Positions 1-5,216 of a stretch of 5,364 nucleotides of DNA are shown piece by piece. This DNA is from a bacterium. Its GTDB lineage: Bacteria > Vulcanimicrobiota > Xenobia > RGZZ01. The translations under genes were made by a program, and so were the position numbers. The first letter of the stretch is position 1; every line of letters begins with the position of its first letter. The DNA lies in NCBI GenBank assembly GCA_021782195.1, contig JAJXVI010000217.1, positions 1 to 5,364 of the forward strand, in the 5' to 3' direction. The notes below the pieces were generated by a model. The model was given only the letters and a program-made list of their open reading frames with translations. It had not been told where the DNA came from and did not search any database.

Positions 1-1
1 C

Positions 2-529
2 GTTGTGGAGCCATCCCAGCTCGATCTTGGAAGTCTGCTGTATGGCGCTGTCGCGCGTACAAGCCTCGTGGTGCGCGCCGACCCACCCTCGGTTGCGGTC
101 GAGTGTCACGTCTGGGTCAATGCTCGAAATGTGCGGGTCGGGAAGGTGCAAAGTGGTACCACCTGCAACGTACCCATACAGGTCCCGACCCGGCGCCTGG
201 AAGCCGGACACGCCTACCGACACACCGTGCACGTCGAAACGAACCTGGGGACGATGGAGGTACCGCTGCGGTACGAGGTGGTCGAACGCCATCTGCTGTT
301 CTGGCTGTGGACATTTGGAACCGCGTTGTCGTGCGCGATGGGGTTTGGTGTCGCGCGTGCGACAATGGCAAGACGCTTTGAGCGGATGACCGGCTGGTTG
401 AACGGCGGCATGCATCGTGTCGACCTGTTGGGCGGCATGTTCTGGTTCGCCATGCTTGCGCTGGGTGTGGCGTTTGCCGGGGCCTGGTTGCTCGACGCTC
501 ACCGGAAAGGGCGTGATGAACATCGTTAG
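2..529 (+). CDS. C-terminal part of a membrane protein with an Ig-like beta-sandwich domain (5'-truncated by window edge)
   Basis: The reading frame is open at the left edge, so this is the 3' end of a longer gene; a GTG at 5 could start it, but no Shine-Dalgarno can be seen. Numbering from the first complete codon, residues 3 to about 96 look like one Ig-like/BACON-type beta-sandwich. It begins EPSQLDLGSLLYG, has a central RRLEAGHAYRHTVHVETN, and closes with TMEVPLRYEV. This matches the familiar pattern of 'L-x-x-G-x-x-Y ... v-x-(S/T)-N-x-G-x-x-x-V-P-(V/L)-x-x-x-V'. Two hydrophobic membrane segments follow, at about 98-118 (LLFWLWTFGTALSC) and 143-164 (FWFAMLALGVAFAGAWLL), joined by a basic loop and ended by a basic tail. 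In other bacteria such Ig modules often sit in multidomain proteins, for example with kinase or zinc-ribbon modules, but what lies upstream here is unknown. Its last 14 bp overlap the next gene, which suggests translational coupling. Function is unknown. Confidence 0.72.
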   Translation, partial: VVEPSQLDLGSLLYGAVARTSLVVRADPPSVAVECHVWVNARNVRVGKVQSGTTCNVPIQVPTRRLEAGHAYRHTVHVETNLGTMEVPLRYEVVERHLLFWLWTFGTALSCAMGFGVARATMARRFERMTGWLNGGMHRVDLLGGMFWFAMLALGVAFAGAWLLDAHRKGRDEHR

Positions 530-2477
530 CCGATCGGGTTTTACTGTCCAGGAGGTGTTTCGTTTTGCGGGTGGAGTCGCTGGTGGTCGCCTGTTCGCCT
601 CGGCTTCGCTGGCCTTTCTGGCTTTCATCGTGCCGGGCTACGCGCAACCTTCTGCGCGAACGGTGCTGACCGCTTCCGGACCGCCTGCGACGAGCGTCCC
701 GGAAGAAGCGCCTGGCCTGACCTCGTCGATCTGGCACAGCATGGTGGCGACCCCGTTGCCGTGGCTCGTGGGAGCCGCAGTTCTCGGGGTGGCGGCCATT
801 CTGCTTGTCGTGGCGACTGTGCGATCTTCGGGCCTCGAGGCCGACGATCGTGTGCGTCGTCTTGTGGGCCATGCCGCGCAGGCTGATGACCCCACGGGCT
901 CGAGTCACCCTGCTTCGCGGGGCATGGCGAGGTCAGCTCGTCTGGCGCAGCTGGTTGACCCAGAACTGGGGCACGCGGTTGACCCGGCCGACCGAGACGA
1001 CATGTCGGACCCTTCTGGAAATGACGCCCCTGACCGTTCCGAGTCGAGCGATGCCGCGTCAAGACGCGGGCGTCGCGCACCTTCACCGGCGGCTCGCGTC
1101 TGGGATCTGTCCGTACCGACGGGCGCGGTTCCGCTGACCCCAGGTCAGGTCGACAATCTCAAGAATTCCATGAGCACGCAGGGCGAGCCTCGTCGACCGT
1201 CCGCGCCAGGCAGTGGGCAGTCATCGCAGCCCGGACGACCATCACCGAAGGGGGCTGCCCCAGTACTCCCCGCTCCTGGCGCTCCCGTGCGATCCACGCA
1301 GGGCGCCACTTCCGAGCCTTCGCCGACCGTCGACTGGACGGCCAACCCGACGTCAGATCGACTGGCTGAACTTGTTGCCGACATCGCATCGGCACGCGGT
1401 CCGCAGCCGGAGGTTGGAGGTTCGCCGAATGCGCCGTCGTCCGACCGTCCCCTGGCAGACGATCGCGCTCCGGGGGCGGCGCCTCGCCGGCCCCCGTCCC
1501 CTTCCATCCCCGACACCGGCAAGACCGGACGTTTCATGCAGTCGCTCTCCTTCGACATGCAGACGCGTCTTCAACAGGCGCTCGGCGGCGCGTCACCGGA
1601 ATCACCCAAGCCCGATGCGGTGAGGGACAACGCGCCCGGTGACGCGCCTGGGAACGCGCCCCTTCCCGAATCCCTGTCTGCTCCGCCGTTGCGCGCCGTG
1701 CCTGGCGCCGCAGCGTCCTCGAGCGGCGTCGAACCCACCGCACGCCCAGGAGCCCGTGCGGGTGCGAAGTCGCCTGCGCCTTACCAGATTCCACAGACGG
1801 GCAAGACCGGGAGGTTCATCGCGTCCGTGGGATCAGATCTTCAGAGCAGGCTTGCCGACGTCCTGGGACACTCGGAAATTCCCGCTGATGACGAGGAAGT
1901 GGATCCGTATGCTCAGGCGCAGGATGCGACATCGCGTGCCCCCCGGCCAGGGGAGGCACCTGTTTCTCAGAGCCCCAAGACTGCCCCGTCTTCCGCTCAG
2001 GGCGATGTGGTCGACCGGGAGCGCGGAACGCCGAGGTCACGACGTAATCTGGAGACCGTGACCGACGATGCGCAGGAGATGATCTCGCGTGCTCTTTCCC
2101 GTCCTCCGGATGAAACAGGAAAGACTGACCGCTTCTACCAGACGGTTGCTTCTGATGTCCAGGCTCGAATGGAGAAAGCCATGGCGGGCCAGCAAGAGGA
2201 AGTGGACGAACGTCCTCGCCCCCCTGAACCTGGTGGACGCGGCCTCCTTCGCGCGCGTTCGCCGCAGTCTGCGGAAGCCGGGAATGCCCCGGGACTGCTC
2301 AATCCGAACCGCGAGAAGCGTCCGACGGTTTTTTCGTCGAACCCTTCTGATCGCACCATCGCAGTGGACTTCTCCAACGATCTGGCCCGTGCAGGCCGGG
2401 GCGAGGAACTCAACCGCGAGGATGAACCGATGCGCAGTCCGAGCGACGTACCACGTCCTCCCGCGCACGACAGATAG
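516..2477 (+). CDS. Uncharacterised membrane-anchored protein with a long disordered Pro/Ser/Ala-rich tail and three TGKTxRF repeats
   Basis: I do not recognise a family for this 653-residue protein. ATG 516 was chosen over the upstream in-frame ATG 417 because a purine-rich GGAAAGG (504-510) lies 5 nt before it and the overlap with the previous gene falls to 14 bp. Residues 25-43 resemble a signal peptide or first membrane segment (SASLAFLAFIVPGYA, possible cleavage after A43). A second clear membrane helix spans about 82-102 (LPWLVGAAVLGVAAILLVV). Arginines follow, so residues 103-653 are predicted to be cytoplasmic. That tail is low-complexity (Pro, Ser, Ala, Asp, Arg) and probably disordered. 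Three related 28-residue segments interrupt it at 331-358, 425-452 and 531-558, each with TGKT(G/D)RF followed by a likely amphipathic helix containing D-x-Q-x-R-(L/M). The GKT is not a Walker A motif, since the required glycine five positions upstream is missing. A scaffold or adaptor role is inference. Confidence 0.82.
   Translation: MNIVSRSGFTVQEVFRFAGGVAGGRLFASASLAFLAFIVPGYAQPSARTVLTASGPPATSVPEEAPGLTSSIWHSMVATPLPWLVGAAVLGVAAILLVVATVRSSGLEADDRVRRLVGHAAQADDPTGSSHPASRGMARSARLAQLVDPELGHAVDPADRDDMSDPSGNDAPDRSESSDAASRRGRRAPSPAARVWDLSVPTGAVPLTPGQVDNLKNSMSTQGEPRRPSAPGSGQSSQPGRPSPKGAAPVLPAPGAPVRSTQGATSEPSPTVDWTANPTSDRLAELVADIASARGPQPEVGGSPNAPSSDRPLADDRAPGAAPRRPPSPSIPDTGKTGRFMQSLSFDMQTRLQQALGGASPESPKPDAVRDNAPGDAPGNAPLPESLSAPPLRAVPGAAASSSGVEPTARPGARAGAKSPAPYQIPQTGKTGRFIASVGSDLQSRLADVLGHSEIPADDEEVDPYAQAQDATSRAPRPGEAPVSQSPKTAPSSAQGDVVDRERGTPRSRRNLETVTDDAQEMISRALSRPPDETGKTDRFYQTVASDVQARMEKAMAGQQEEVDERPRPPEPGGRGLLRARSPQSAEAGNAPGLLNPNREKRPTVFSSNPSDRTIAVDFSNDLARAGRGEELNREDEPMRSPSDVPRPPAHDR
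1506..1589 (+). repeat. TGKTxRF protein repeat, copy 1
   Basis: Encodes residues 331-358 of the disordered membrane protein: IPDTGKTGRFMQSLSFDMQ, then TRLQQALGG. The first half holds the TGKTGRF core. The second half has heptad-like spacing of L, M and L residues and would make a short amphipathic helix. Confidence 0.7.
1788..1871 (+). repeat. TGKTxRF protein repeat, copy 2
   Basis: Encodes residues 425-452: IPQTGKTGRFIASVGSDLQ, then SRLADVLGH. It matches copy 1 through the core (IPxTGKTGRF) and keeps the D-x-Q-x-R-L spacing of the helix. Codons differ from copy 1 at many synonymous positions, so this is not a recent duplication. The distance from copy 1 is 94 residues. Confidence 0.7.
2106..2189 (+). 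repeat. TGKTxRF protein repeat, copy 3 (more diverged)
   Basis: Encodes residues 531-558: PDETGKTDRFYQTVASDVQ, then ARMEKAMAG. TGKT, RF and D-x-Q-x-R are kept while the flanks have changed; G of TGKTGRF is D here. It starts 106 residues after copy 2. Confidence 0.66.
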
Positions 2478-2494
2478 ACGCGAGGATGGCGCAC

Positions 2495-2959
2495 GTGCCC
2501 GGTGAGCGGCGTCGTAGCAGGTTGCGCCCTGCCTCTTTCGTCCGTGCTCTTGCGCTGCTCGTGGCGGCAGTCTTCAGCGTTCTGGTTGCACTGGCGTGGG
2601 GAAGGGGCGGTTTCTCGCTCGTGCCGGTCTACATCGGCTACGTGGGGCTTTGCGTGGCGATGTTGCTGGAACTGGCCGCGCGGGCTTTTTCGCTTGTCGG
2701 ACTGCGCGATCCGGTGTTTGCGTGGACGTTTCTCGGTTTCAGTACGGGAATCGTGGCCGGGTCGGTATTTGGCAGTCGCGCCTCGGGAAGGTCACGGCGT
2801 GCCGTGCGCGCGCTGCAGATCGGGACGGTGTGGGTGTTTCTTCTTTTGCTTGGTGGCTGGTGGGCTGCTCATCGTGCCTCCGTGGCGATCCCCCCGCCGC
2901 GCGCACGCGCGCTTACGGGAGGGCGCCCGGTCCGACGTCCCTTCTCCCGGCATCGCTGA
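2495..2959 (+). CDS. Small four-helix integral membrane protein, uncharacterised
   Basis: This is a hydrophobic protein of about 154 residues with four predicted membrane helices, at roughly 15-35 (FVRALALLVAAVFSVLVALAW), 42-62, 74-92 and 106-125 (ALQIGTVWVFLLLLGGWWAA). It has an Arg-rich N-terminus and an Arg/Pro-rich C-terminal tail (126-154). GTG 2495 is preferred because GAGG (2482-2485) lies 9 nt upstream. The in-frame ATG at 2486 would add three residues but directly abuts that GAGG, which is too close for normal initiation; the choice is uncertain. The gene follows the stop of the large disordered protein by only 8-17 bp on the same strand, so the two are very probably in one operon. 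I recognise no family motif or catalytic residue. A partner or stabilising subunit for the two upstream membrane proteins is a guess from context only. Confidence 0.75.
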   Translation: MPGERRRSRLRPASFVRALALLVAAVFSVLVALAWGRGGFSLVPVYIGYVGLCVAMLLELAARAFSLVGLRDPVFAWTFLGFSTGIVAGSVFGSRASGRSRRAVRALQIGTVWVFLLLLGGWWAAHRASVAIPPPRARALTGGRPVRRPFSRHR

Positions 2960-3022
2960 AACTGCACGACACCGTGAAATGGCCAAGACACGCTTCTCCG
3001 CTGGAGGAAACGATGCAGCCTG
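2960..3022. other. Short gap between convergent genes, no clear terminator
   Basis: About 63 bp separate the stop of the four-helix protein from the stop of the minus-strand uroporphyrinogen-decarboxylase-like gene. One weak hairpin (TTCTCC-GCT-GGAGGA, 2994-3008, with one T-G pair in the plus-strand RNA) is present but has no T-run on either side. I therefore do not call a rho-independent terminator. The segment also holds an orphan Shine-Dalgarno followed by ATG (see findings). Confidence 0.5.
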
Positions 3023-3958
3023 TCAGACGGTACGTGGACGGTGGAGCTCGTCGGTGAGCGCGTGCATAAGCTCCGGGTAGACGTAGGTTGGAAGTGAGCA
3101 ACCTGGCGCGAGGATGAAGCGGGTCTGGCCGCCTGCGTCAATCGCCGTCCGTACCTGGGCGCGCACCTCGGCCGCCGACTGGCTTGTGAAGCGGCTGAAC
3201 TCCAGCCCACCCATCAGTACGCCCGCGGTTTTCTGGCGAGCTTCCGACAGCGTGGGCCCTGCTCCCTGGCTGTCAAAAGAGATGACGTGGGCCGGATACC
3301 CCGAAATTCGTTCGAAACAACTCCTCGAGCCGTGCGCGTGCACCACGTGGCATTCGCCGTGTTCGCGGACGGCCTCGAGCAGTGCGAGGTCGAACGGTTT
3401 CATGAAACGTTCGAACTGCGCGTCGGTAAGGTTCTCCTCTCCTCCTGGGACAGCCAGGAAGACGCCCGCGGCACCGCGTTCAAGGCTCCCTTTTGCGTAG
3501 CGGACAAGGTTCTCGTTGACGACCTTCAGGGCGGCTTCCAGTTCGTCAGGAGCTTCCCTCATGAGGGTAAAGATGGACTCCTTGACGACGTTGCGTCGCA
3601 GCGTATTCCATGCATTGAAGACAGTGTCCACGAACAGCGCAACCCCTCGCATCCGCCGCGCCAGGATTTCGATGACGGTCCACTGGTTTCCGAACGGTGT
3701 CTCCGCGGGATTGAAGGGTTCAAGCGCGTGCAACTGTTCCGGGCTGGAAAGTGTCTCGATTCCTCTCGGCATGGGGTACGAGGAGTCATTCATCACTTTC
3801 AGCAAGTCAAGATGGTATGCTTCGAAGAAGTGCAGGTGAGCCTCTGCGGTCGTTTCTGGAGCCGTGTGCTGGGTCCCCAGGTGAACCCAGGCCGTGAACG
3901 GGGGACGCTCTACCGGTACGCCGGAGAGCACGTTTCGCATACGTTGCAGTCTGTCCAT
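3023..3958 (-). CDS. Uroporphyrinogen decarboxylase (URO-D) fold family protein, not HemE
   Basis: This 311-residue protein has the overall pattern of the URO-D superfamily (HemE, MtaA/CmuA methyltransferases and many uncharacterised members), a TIM-barrel fold acting in the cytoplasm. It opens with a typical RLQRMRNVLSGVPVERPPF. The middle holds GAAGVFLAV (163-170), LTDAQFERFMKPFDLALLEAV (178-197) and the site VVHAHG (205-210), followed by VISFDSQGAGPTLSEAR and GVLMGGLEF. The C-terminus holds FILAPGCSLPT (281-291), the conserved Gly-Cys segment of the family. The HemE N-terminal signature with its active-site arginines (RQAGR) is absent, so heme synthesis is unlikely. Methyltransferase members use a His/Cys zinc site; here HxHG replaces the usual HxCG, and Cys287 is kept. 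The substrate is unknown. ATG 3958 is supported by GGGGAG (3972-3967) 8 nt upstream, and the upstream gene's TGA directly abuts the ATG, implying translational coupling. Confidence 0.88.
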   Translation of the reverse strand: MDRLQRMRNVLSGVPVERPPFTAWVHLGTQHTAPETTAEAHLHFFEAYHLDLLKVMNDSSYPMPRGIETLSSPEQLHALEPFNPAETPFGNQWTVIEILARRMRGVALFVDTVFNAWNTLRRNVVKESIFTLMREAPDELEAALKVVNENLVRYAKGSLERGAAGVFLAVPGGEENLTDAQFERFMKPFDLALLEAVREHGECHVVHAHGSRSCFERISGYPAHVISFDSQGAGPTLSEARQKTAGVLMGGLEFSRFTSQSAAEVRAQVRTAIDAGGQTRFILAPGCSLPTYVYPELMHALTDELHRPRTV

Positions 3959-4600
3959 TCAAGAATCTCCCCATCGTAAAGTCGAGGTGTCGTAAACAAA
4001 TTTTGCGAGTACCTCTGCGGGACCGGCAGGCAATCGTCGCAATCCCGACTTGACCCGCGCGAGGGCTTTTGCCTCACGATTCATGGCGACGACGAGATCC
4101 CTGTTGTTCTGTACGGGAGGGGCTGTTCCGTGAGTATTCTCGAGGAACGTATGTAGCGATGAAAGAGGGATCGATCGTCGTGGTGCGTGGTTCCACGATG
4201 CCAGCGCAAGAGCTTCTGCGTCGGCGATCTGGGCGCCTGCGCGATCTGCCATATGAAGGTACAACGTGCCGCCTCCCATCCGAGTGTAGACGGCCATGTA
4301 GTAATCGCCGGTCCATGCTTTCACCGCCGCGATGGCGGCCTTGAGCGTTGGATGTGCCTTGAGCGCGGTCCGGTTTGCGTCAGAACGGAGCCGTGCGTAG
4401 TAGTCGGCAGCCTGGTCCTCGCTCACTTCGCTCATGTGCATCCCGTGTTTGTCGACCCATTTCATGAAGCCGTCGTAGCGCATGCGCAGCACGACGGCCT
4501 TCGAGGGAAGGGGGGCGTTGAATCTGGGGAGTTCCTCGTGCGCTCGGGCGCCAACCGTCGACACGATGAAAATTCCCAGGGCTGTCAGGAAGCGTTTCAC
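3959..4600 (-). CDS. Secreted/periplasmic protein of unknown function
   Basis: A 213-residue protein with a clear signal peptide: MKRFLTALGIFIVSTVGARA, with probable cleavage after Ala20 before HEELPRF. The frame stays open far upstream (to 4909), but GTG 4600 is chosen because it begins the signal peptide and has GAGGTG (4611-4606) 5 nt upstream. The mature part is about 193 residues, mostly alpha-helical in appearance. It contains DGFMKWVDKHGMHMSEVSED (43-62), a central AWTGDYYMAVYTRMGGGTLYL (95-115) and a basic stretch ALARVKSGLRRLPAG near the end. There is a single region of aromatic residues (DYYARL, GDYYMAVY) but no cysteine, lipobox or catalytic motif I can name. It is the first gene of a two-gene unit whose second member is the URO-D-like protein. 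An exported protein paired with a cytoplasmic enzyme is not an obvious functional pair, so co-function is not claimed. Confidence 0.78.
   Translation of the reverse strand: MKRFLTALGIFIVSTVGARAHEELPRFNAPLPSKAVVLRMRYDGFMKWVDKHGMHMSEVSEDQAADYYARLRSDANRTALKAHPTLKAAIAAVKAWTGDYYMAVYTRMGGGTLYLHMADRAGAQIADAEALALASWNHAPRRSIPLSSLHTFLENTHGTAPPVQNNRDLVVAMNREAKALARVKSGLRRLPAGPAEVLAKFVYDTSTLRWGDS
3967..3972 (-). promoter_or_regulatory. Shine-Dalgarno of the URO-D-like gene, inside the upstream coding region
   Basis: GGGGAG on the minus strand, 8 nt before ATG 3958. It lies within the last codons of the secreted-protein gene, so ribosomes finishing that gene (TGA at 3961-3959) end at the next start codon, a layout typical of coupled translation. 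Confidence 0.65.
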
Positions 4601-4837
4601 AGTCACACCTCGTACACGTCTGTAGTCGTTCCACTTTCTTCTCTCACGCGTCTGCTCCTGTGGAGAACTGACCGAAAACCCGCAGACCCCGTGTGCGGTC
4701 ATGAGTGACGTTTCTGGTCGGGCCTCCAGTGACGACGCGTTGCGTCTCGACGCACCGTTGCTTTGCGTGAGACCCCCGTCGACGAAGGATCGCGCGGTTC
4801 TCGTGCGGGAAAGTGGCACTGCGTGGCCTGTGCGCTG

Positions 4838-4871
4838 CCGTTGCAACCTGCATGACCGGAACCCCGCGCCC
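4838..4871 (+). repeat. 34-bp imperfect direct repeat, copy A
   Basis: It starts CCGTTGCAACCTGCATGACC and ends GGAACCCCGCGCCC, matching copy B at 32 of 34 positions. Its core GTTGCAAC (4840-4847) is a perfect 8-bp palindrome. With one small gap on each side the similarity seems to run from a shared CCTG (4827) to a shared GGGAGA (about 4882), giving a unit of about 50 bp. Confidence 0.8.
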
Positions 4872-4914
4872 TGGCCTGGGAGACCGACGCCGACCAGAGC
4901 TCCCTGCACACGCC

Positions 4915-4948
4915 CCGTTGCAACCTGCGTGACAGGAACCCCGCGCCC
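4915..4948 (+). repeat. 34-bp imperfect direct repeat, copy B
   Basis: It starts CCGTTGCAACCTGCGTGACA and ends GGAACCCCGCGCCC, 77 bp downstream of copy A. It keeps the GTTGCAAC palindrome (4917-4924). The two changes from copy A turn the following bases into CCTG-CGTGA-CAGG, a small perfect hairpin that copy A has only with a mismatch. Confidence 0.8.
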
Positions 4949-5102
4949 CGGGAGAGAACTGCATCAACGTATCACCCTCACCCGGTCTGACGCGGCAATC
5001 GTCGCACGAGGAGCTTTCCTGTGCTTGAGCGAGGGATTTCCATCCTGACGCGAGATGCGAACCTCACGAAATTCCAGCTTGCGTGGCATCGATGTACGGG
5101 CA

Positions 5103-5108
5103 GGGGAG
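5103..5108 (+). promoter_or_regulatory. Strong Shine-Dalgarno before a leader-like small ORF
   Basis: GGGGAG lies 6 nt before ATG 5115, an ideal distance. It is the best ribosome-binding match on the plus strand in this otherwise gene-poor region and is the main reason to consider the 30-codon ORF real. Confidence 0.45.
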
Positions 5109-5114
5109 TTTTCA

Positions 5115-5207
5115 ATGTGGCTCTCTCGCGGTGATGCGCCGACGAATGGAGCCCGCGCCGTCAACCTGCGTGTGGGTTCGACCACGCTCGGAACGCCTCG
5201 ATTGTAA
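5115..5207 (+). CDS. Possible 30-residue leader peptide upstream of the hydratase gene
   Basis: A 30-codon ORF beginning MWLSRGDAPTNG and ending TLGTPRL, with TAA at 5205-5207. It has a well-placed Shine-Dalgarno and stops 9 nt before the ATG of the enoyl-CoA hydratase gene, whose own Shine-Dalgarno follows the TAA directly. It is in the same frame as the hydratase but separated from it by TAA and TGA (5214-5216), so it is not an N-terminal extension. G or C occupies about two thirds of third codon positions, which is neutral evidence. There is no run of a single regulatory amino acid such as a classical attenuator peptide would have, and no family is recognised. It could be a translationally coupled leader, a small protein, or a chance ORF; a chance ORF remains quite possible. 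Confidence 0.35.
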   Translation: MWLSRGDAPTNGARAVNLRVGSTTLGTPRL

Positions 5208-5212
5208 GGGAG
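5206..5212 (+). promoter_or_regulatory. Shine-Dalgarno of the hydratase gene
   Basis: AAGGGAG sits 4 nt before ATG 5217 and overlaps the stop codon of the leader-like ORF. It fixes the hydratase start, since TGA immediately precedes the ATG in frame. Confidence 0.65.
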
Positions 5213-5216
5213 TTGA

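Larger units (their letters stand above)
4601..5216. other. Divergent intergenic region without a convincing long gene
   Basis: About 616 bp separate the start of the minus-strand secreted-protein gene from the start of the plus-strand hydratase. Open frames exist on both strands (for example plus 4701-5048), but they lack Shine-Dalgarno sites, recognisable protein character or family motifs. The 34-bp direct repeat is spaced by 77 bp, which is not a multiple of three, so its copies are read in different frames; this argues against coding. The region should hold the promoters of both flanking units, but I could not pick -35/-10 pairs with confidence. It contains the direct repeat (4838-4948), alternative weak hairpins (4670-4700) and a leader-like ORF (5115-5207). 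Confidence 0.6.

Noticed and set aside
417..515. Earlier start (ATG 417) for the disordered membrane protein
   Set aside because: It would overlap the upstream gene by more than 110 bp, lacks a good ribosome site and adds Cys/Trp-rich out-of-frame sequence.
117..908. Long minus-strand ORF opposite the first two genes
   Set aside because: Arg/His/Thr-rich composition typical of the antisense of GC-rich coding DNA, with no ribosome site or family motif.
1515..1526. GKT in the repeats as a Walker A nucleotide-binding motif
   Set aside because: The required glycine five residues before GKT is missing, no Walker B follows, and the surroundings look disordered.
3287..3979. Plus-strand ORF of 230 codons opposite the URO-D-like gene
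   Set aside because: It is the antisense shadow of a gene with clear family motifs and has no recognisable features of its own.
4824..4839. Sigma-54-like -24/-12 element (TGG-CCTG-N5-TGC) next to repeat copy A
   Set aside because: GG and GC have the right spacing, but three consensus positions differ and such matches are frequent by chance in GC-rich DNA.
4601..4909. N-terminal extension of the secreted protein up to 4909
   Set aside because: The added residues are low-quality Arg/Ser-rich sequence, and a proper signal peptide with a well-spaced Shine-Dalgarno begins at GTG 4600.
4701..5048. Plus-strand ORF of 115 codons in the divergent region
   Set aside because: No Shine-Dalgarno before its ATG, no protein-family character, and the DNA repeat inside it is read in two different frames because its 77-bp spacing is not a multiple of three.
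5172..5185. GTGGGTTCGACCAC resembling a tRNA T-arm or an attachment-site remnant
   Set aside because: The loop is one base short, there is no acceptor stem or other tRNA arm, and no integrase or second copy is present.
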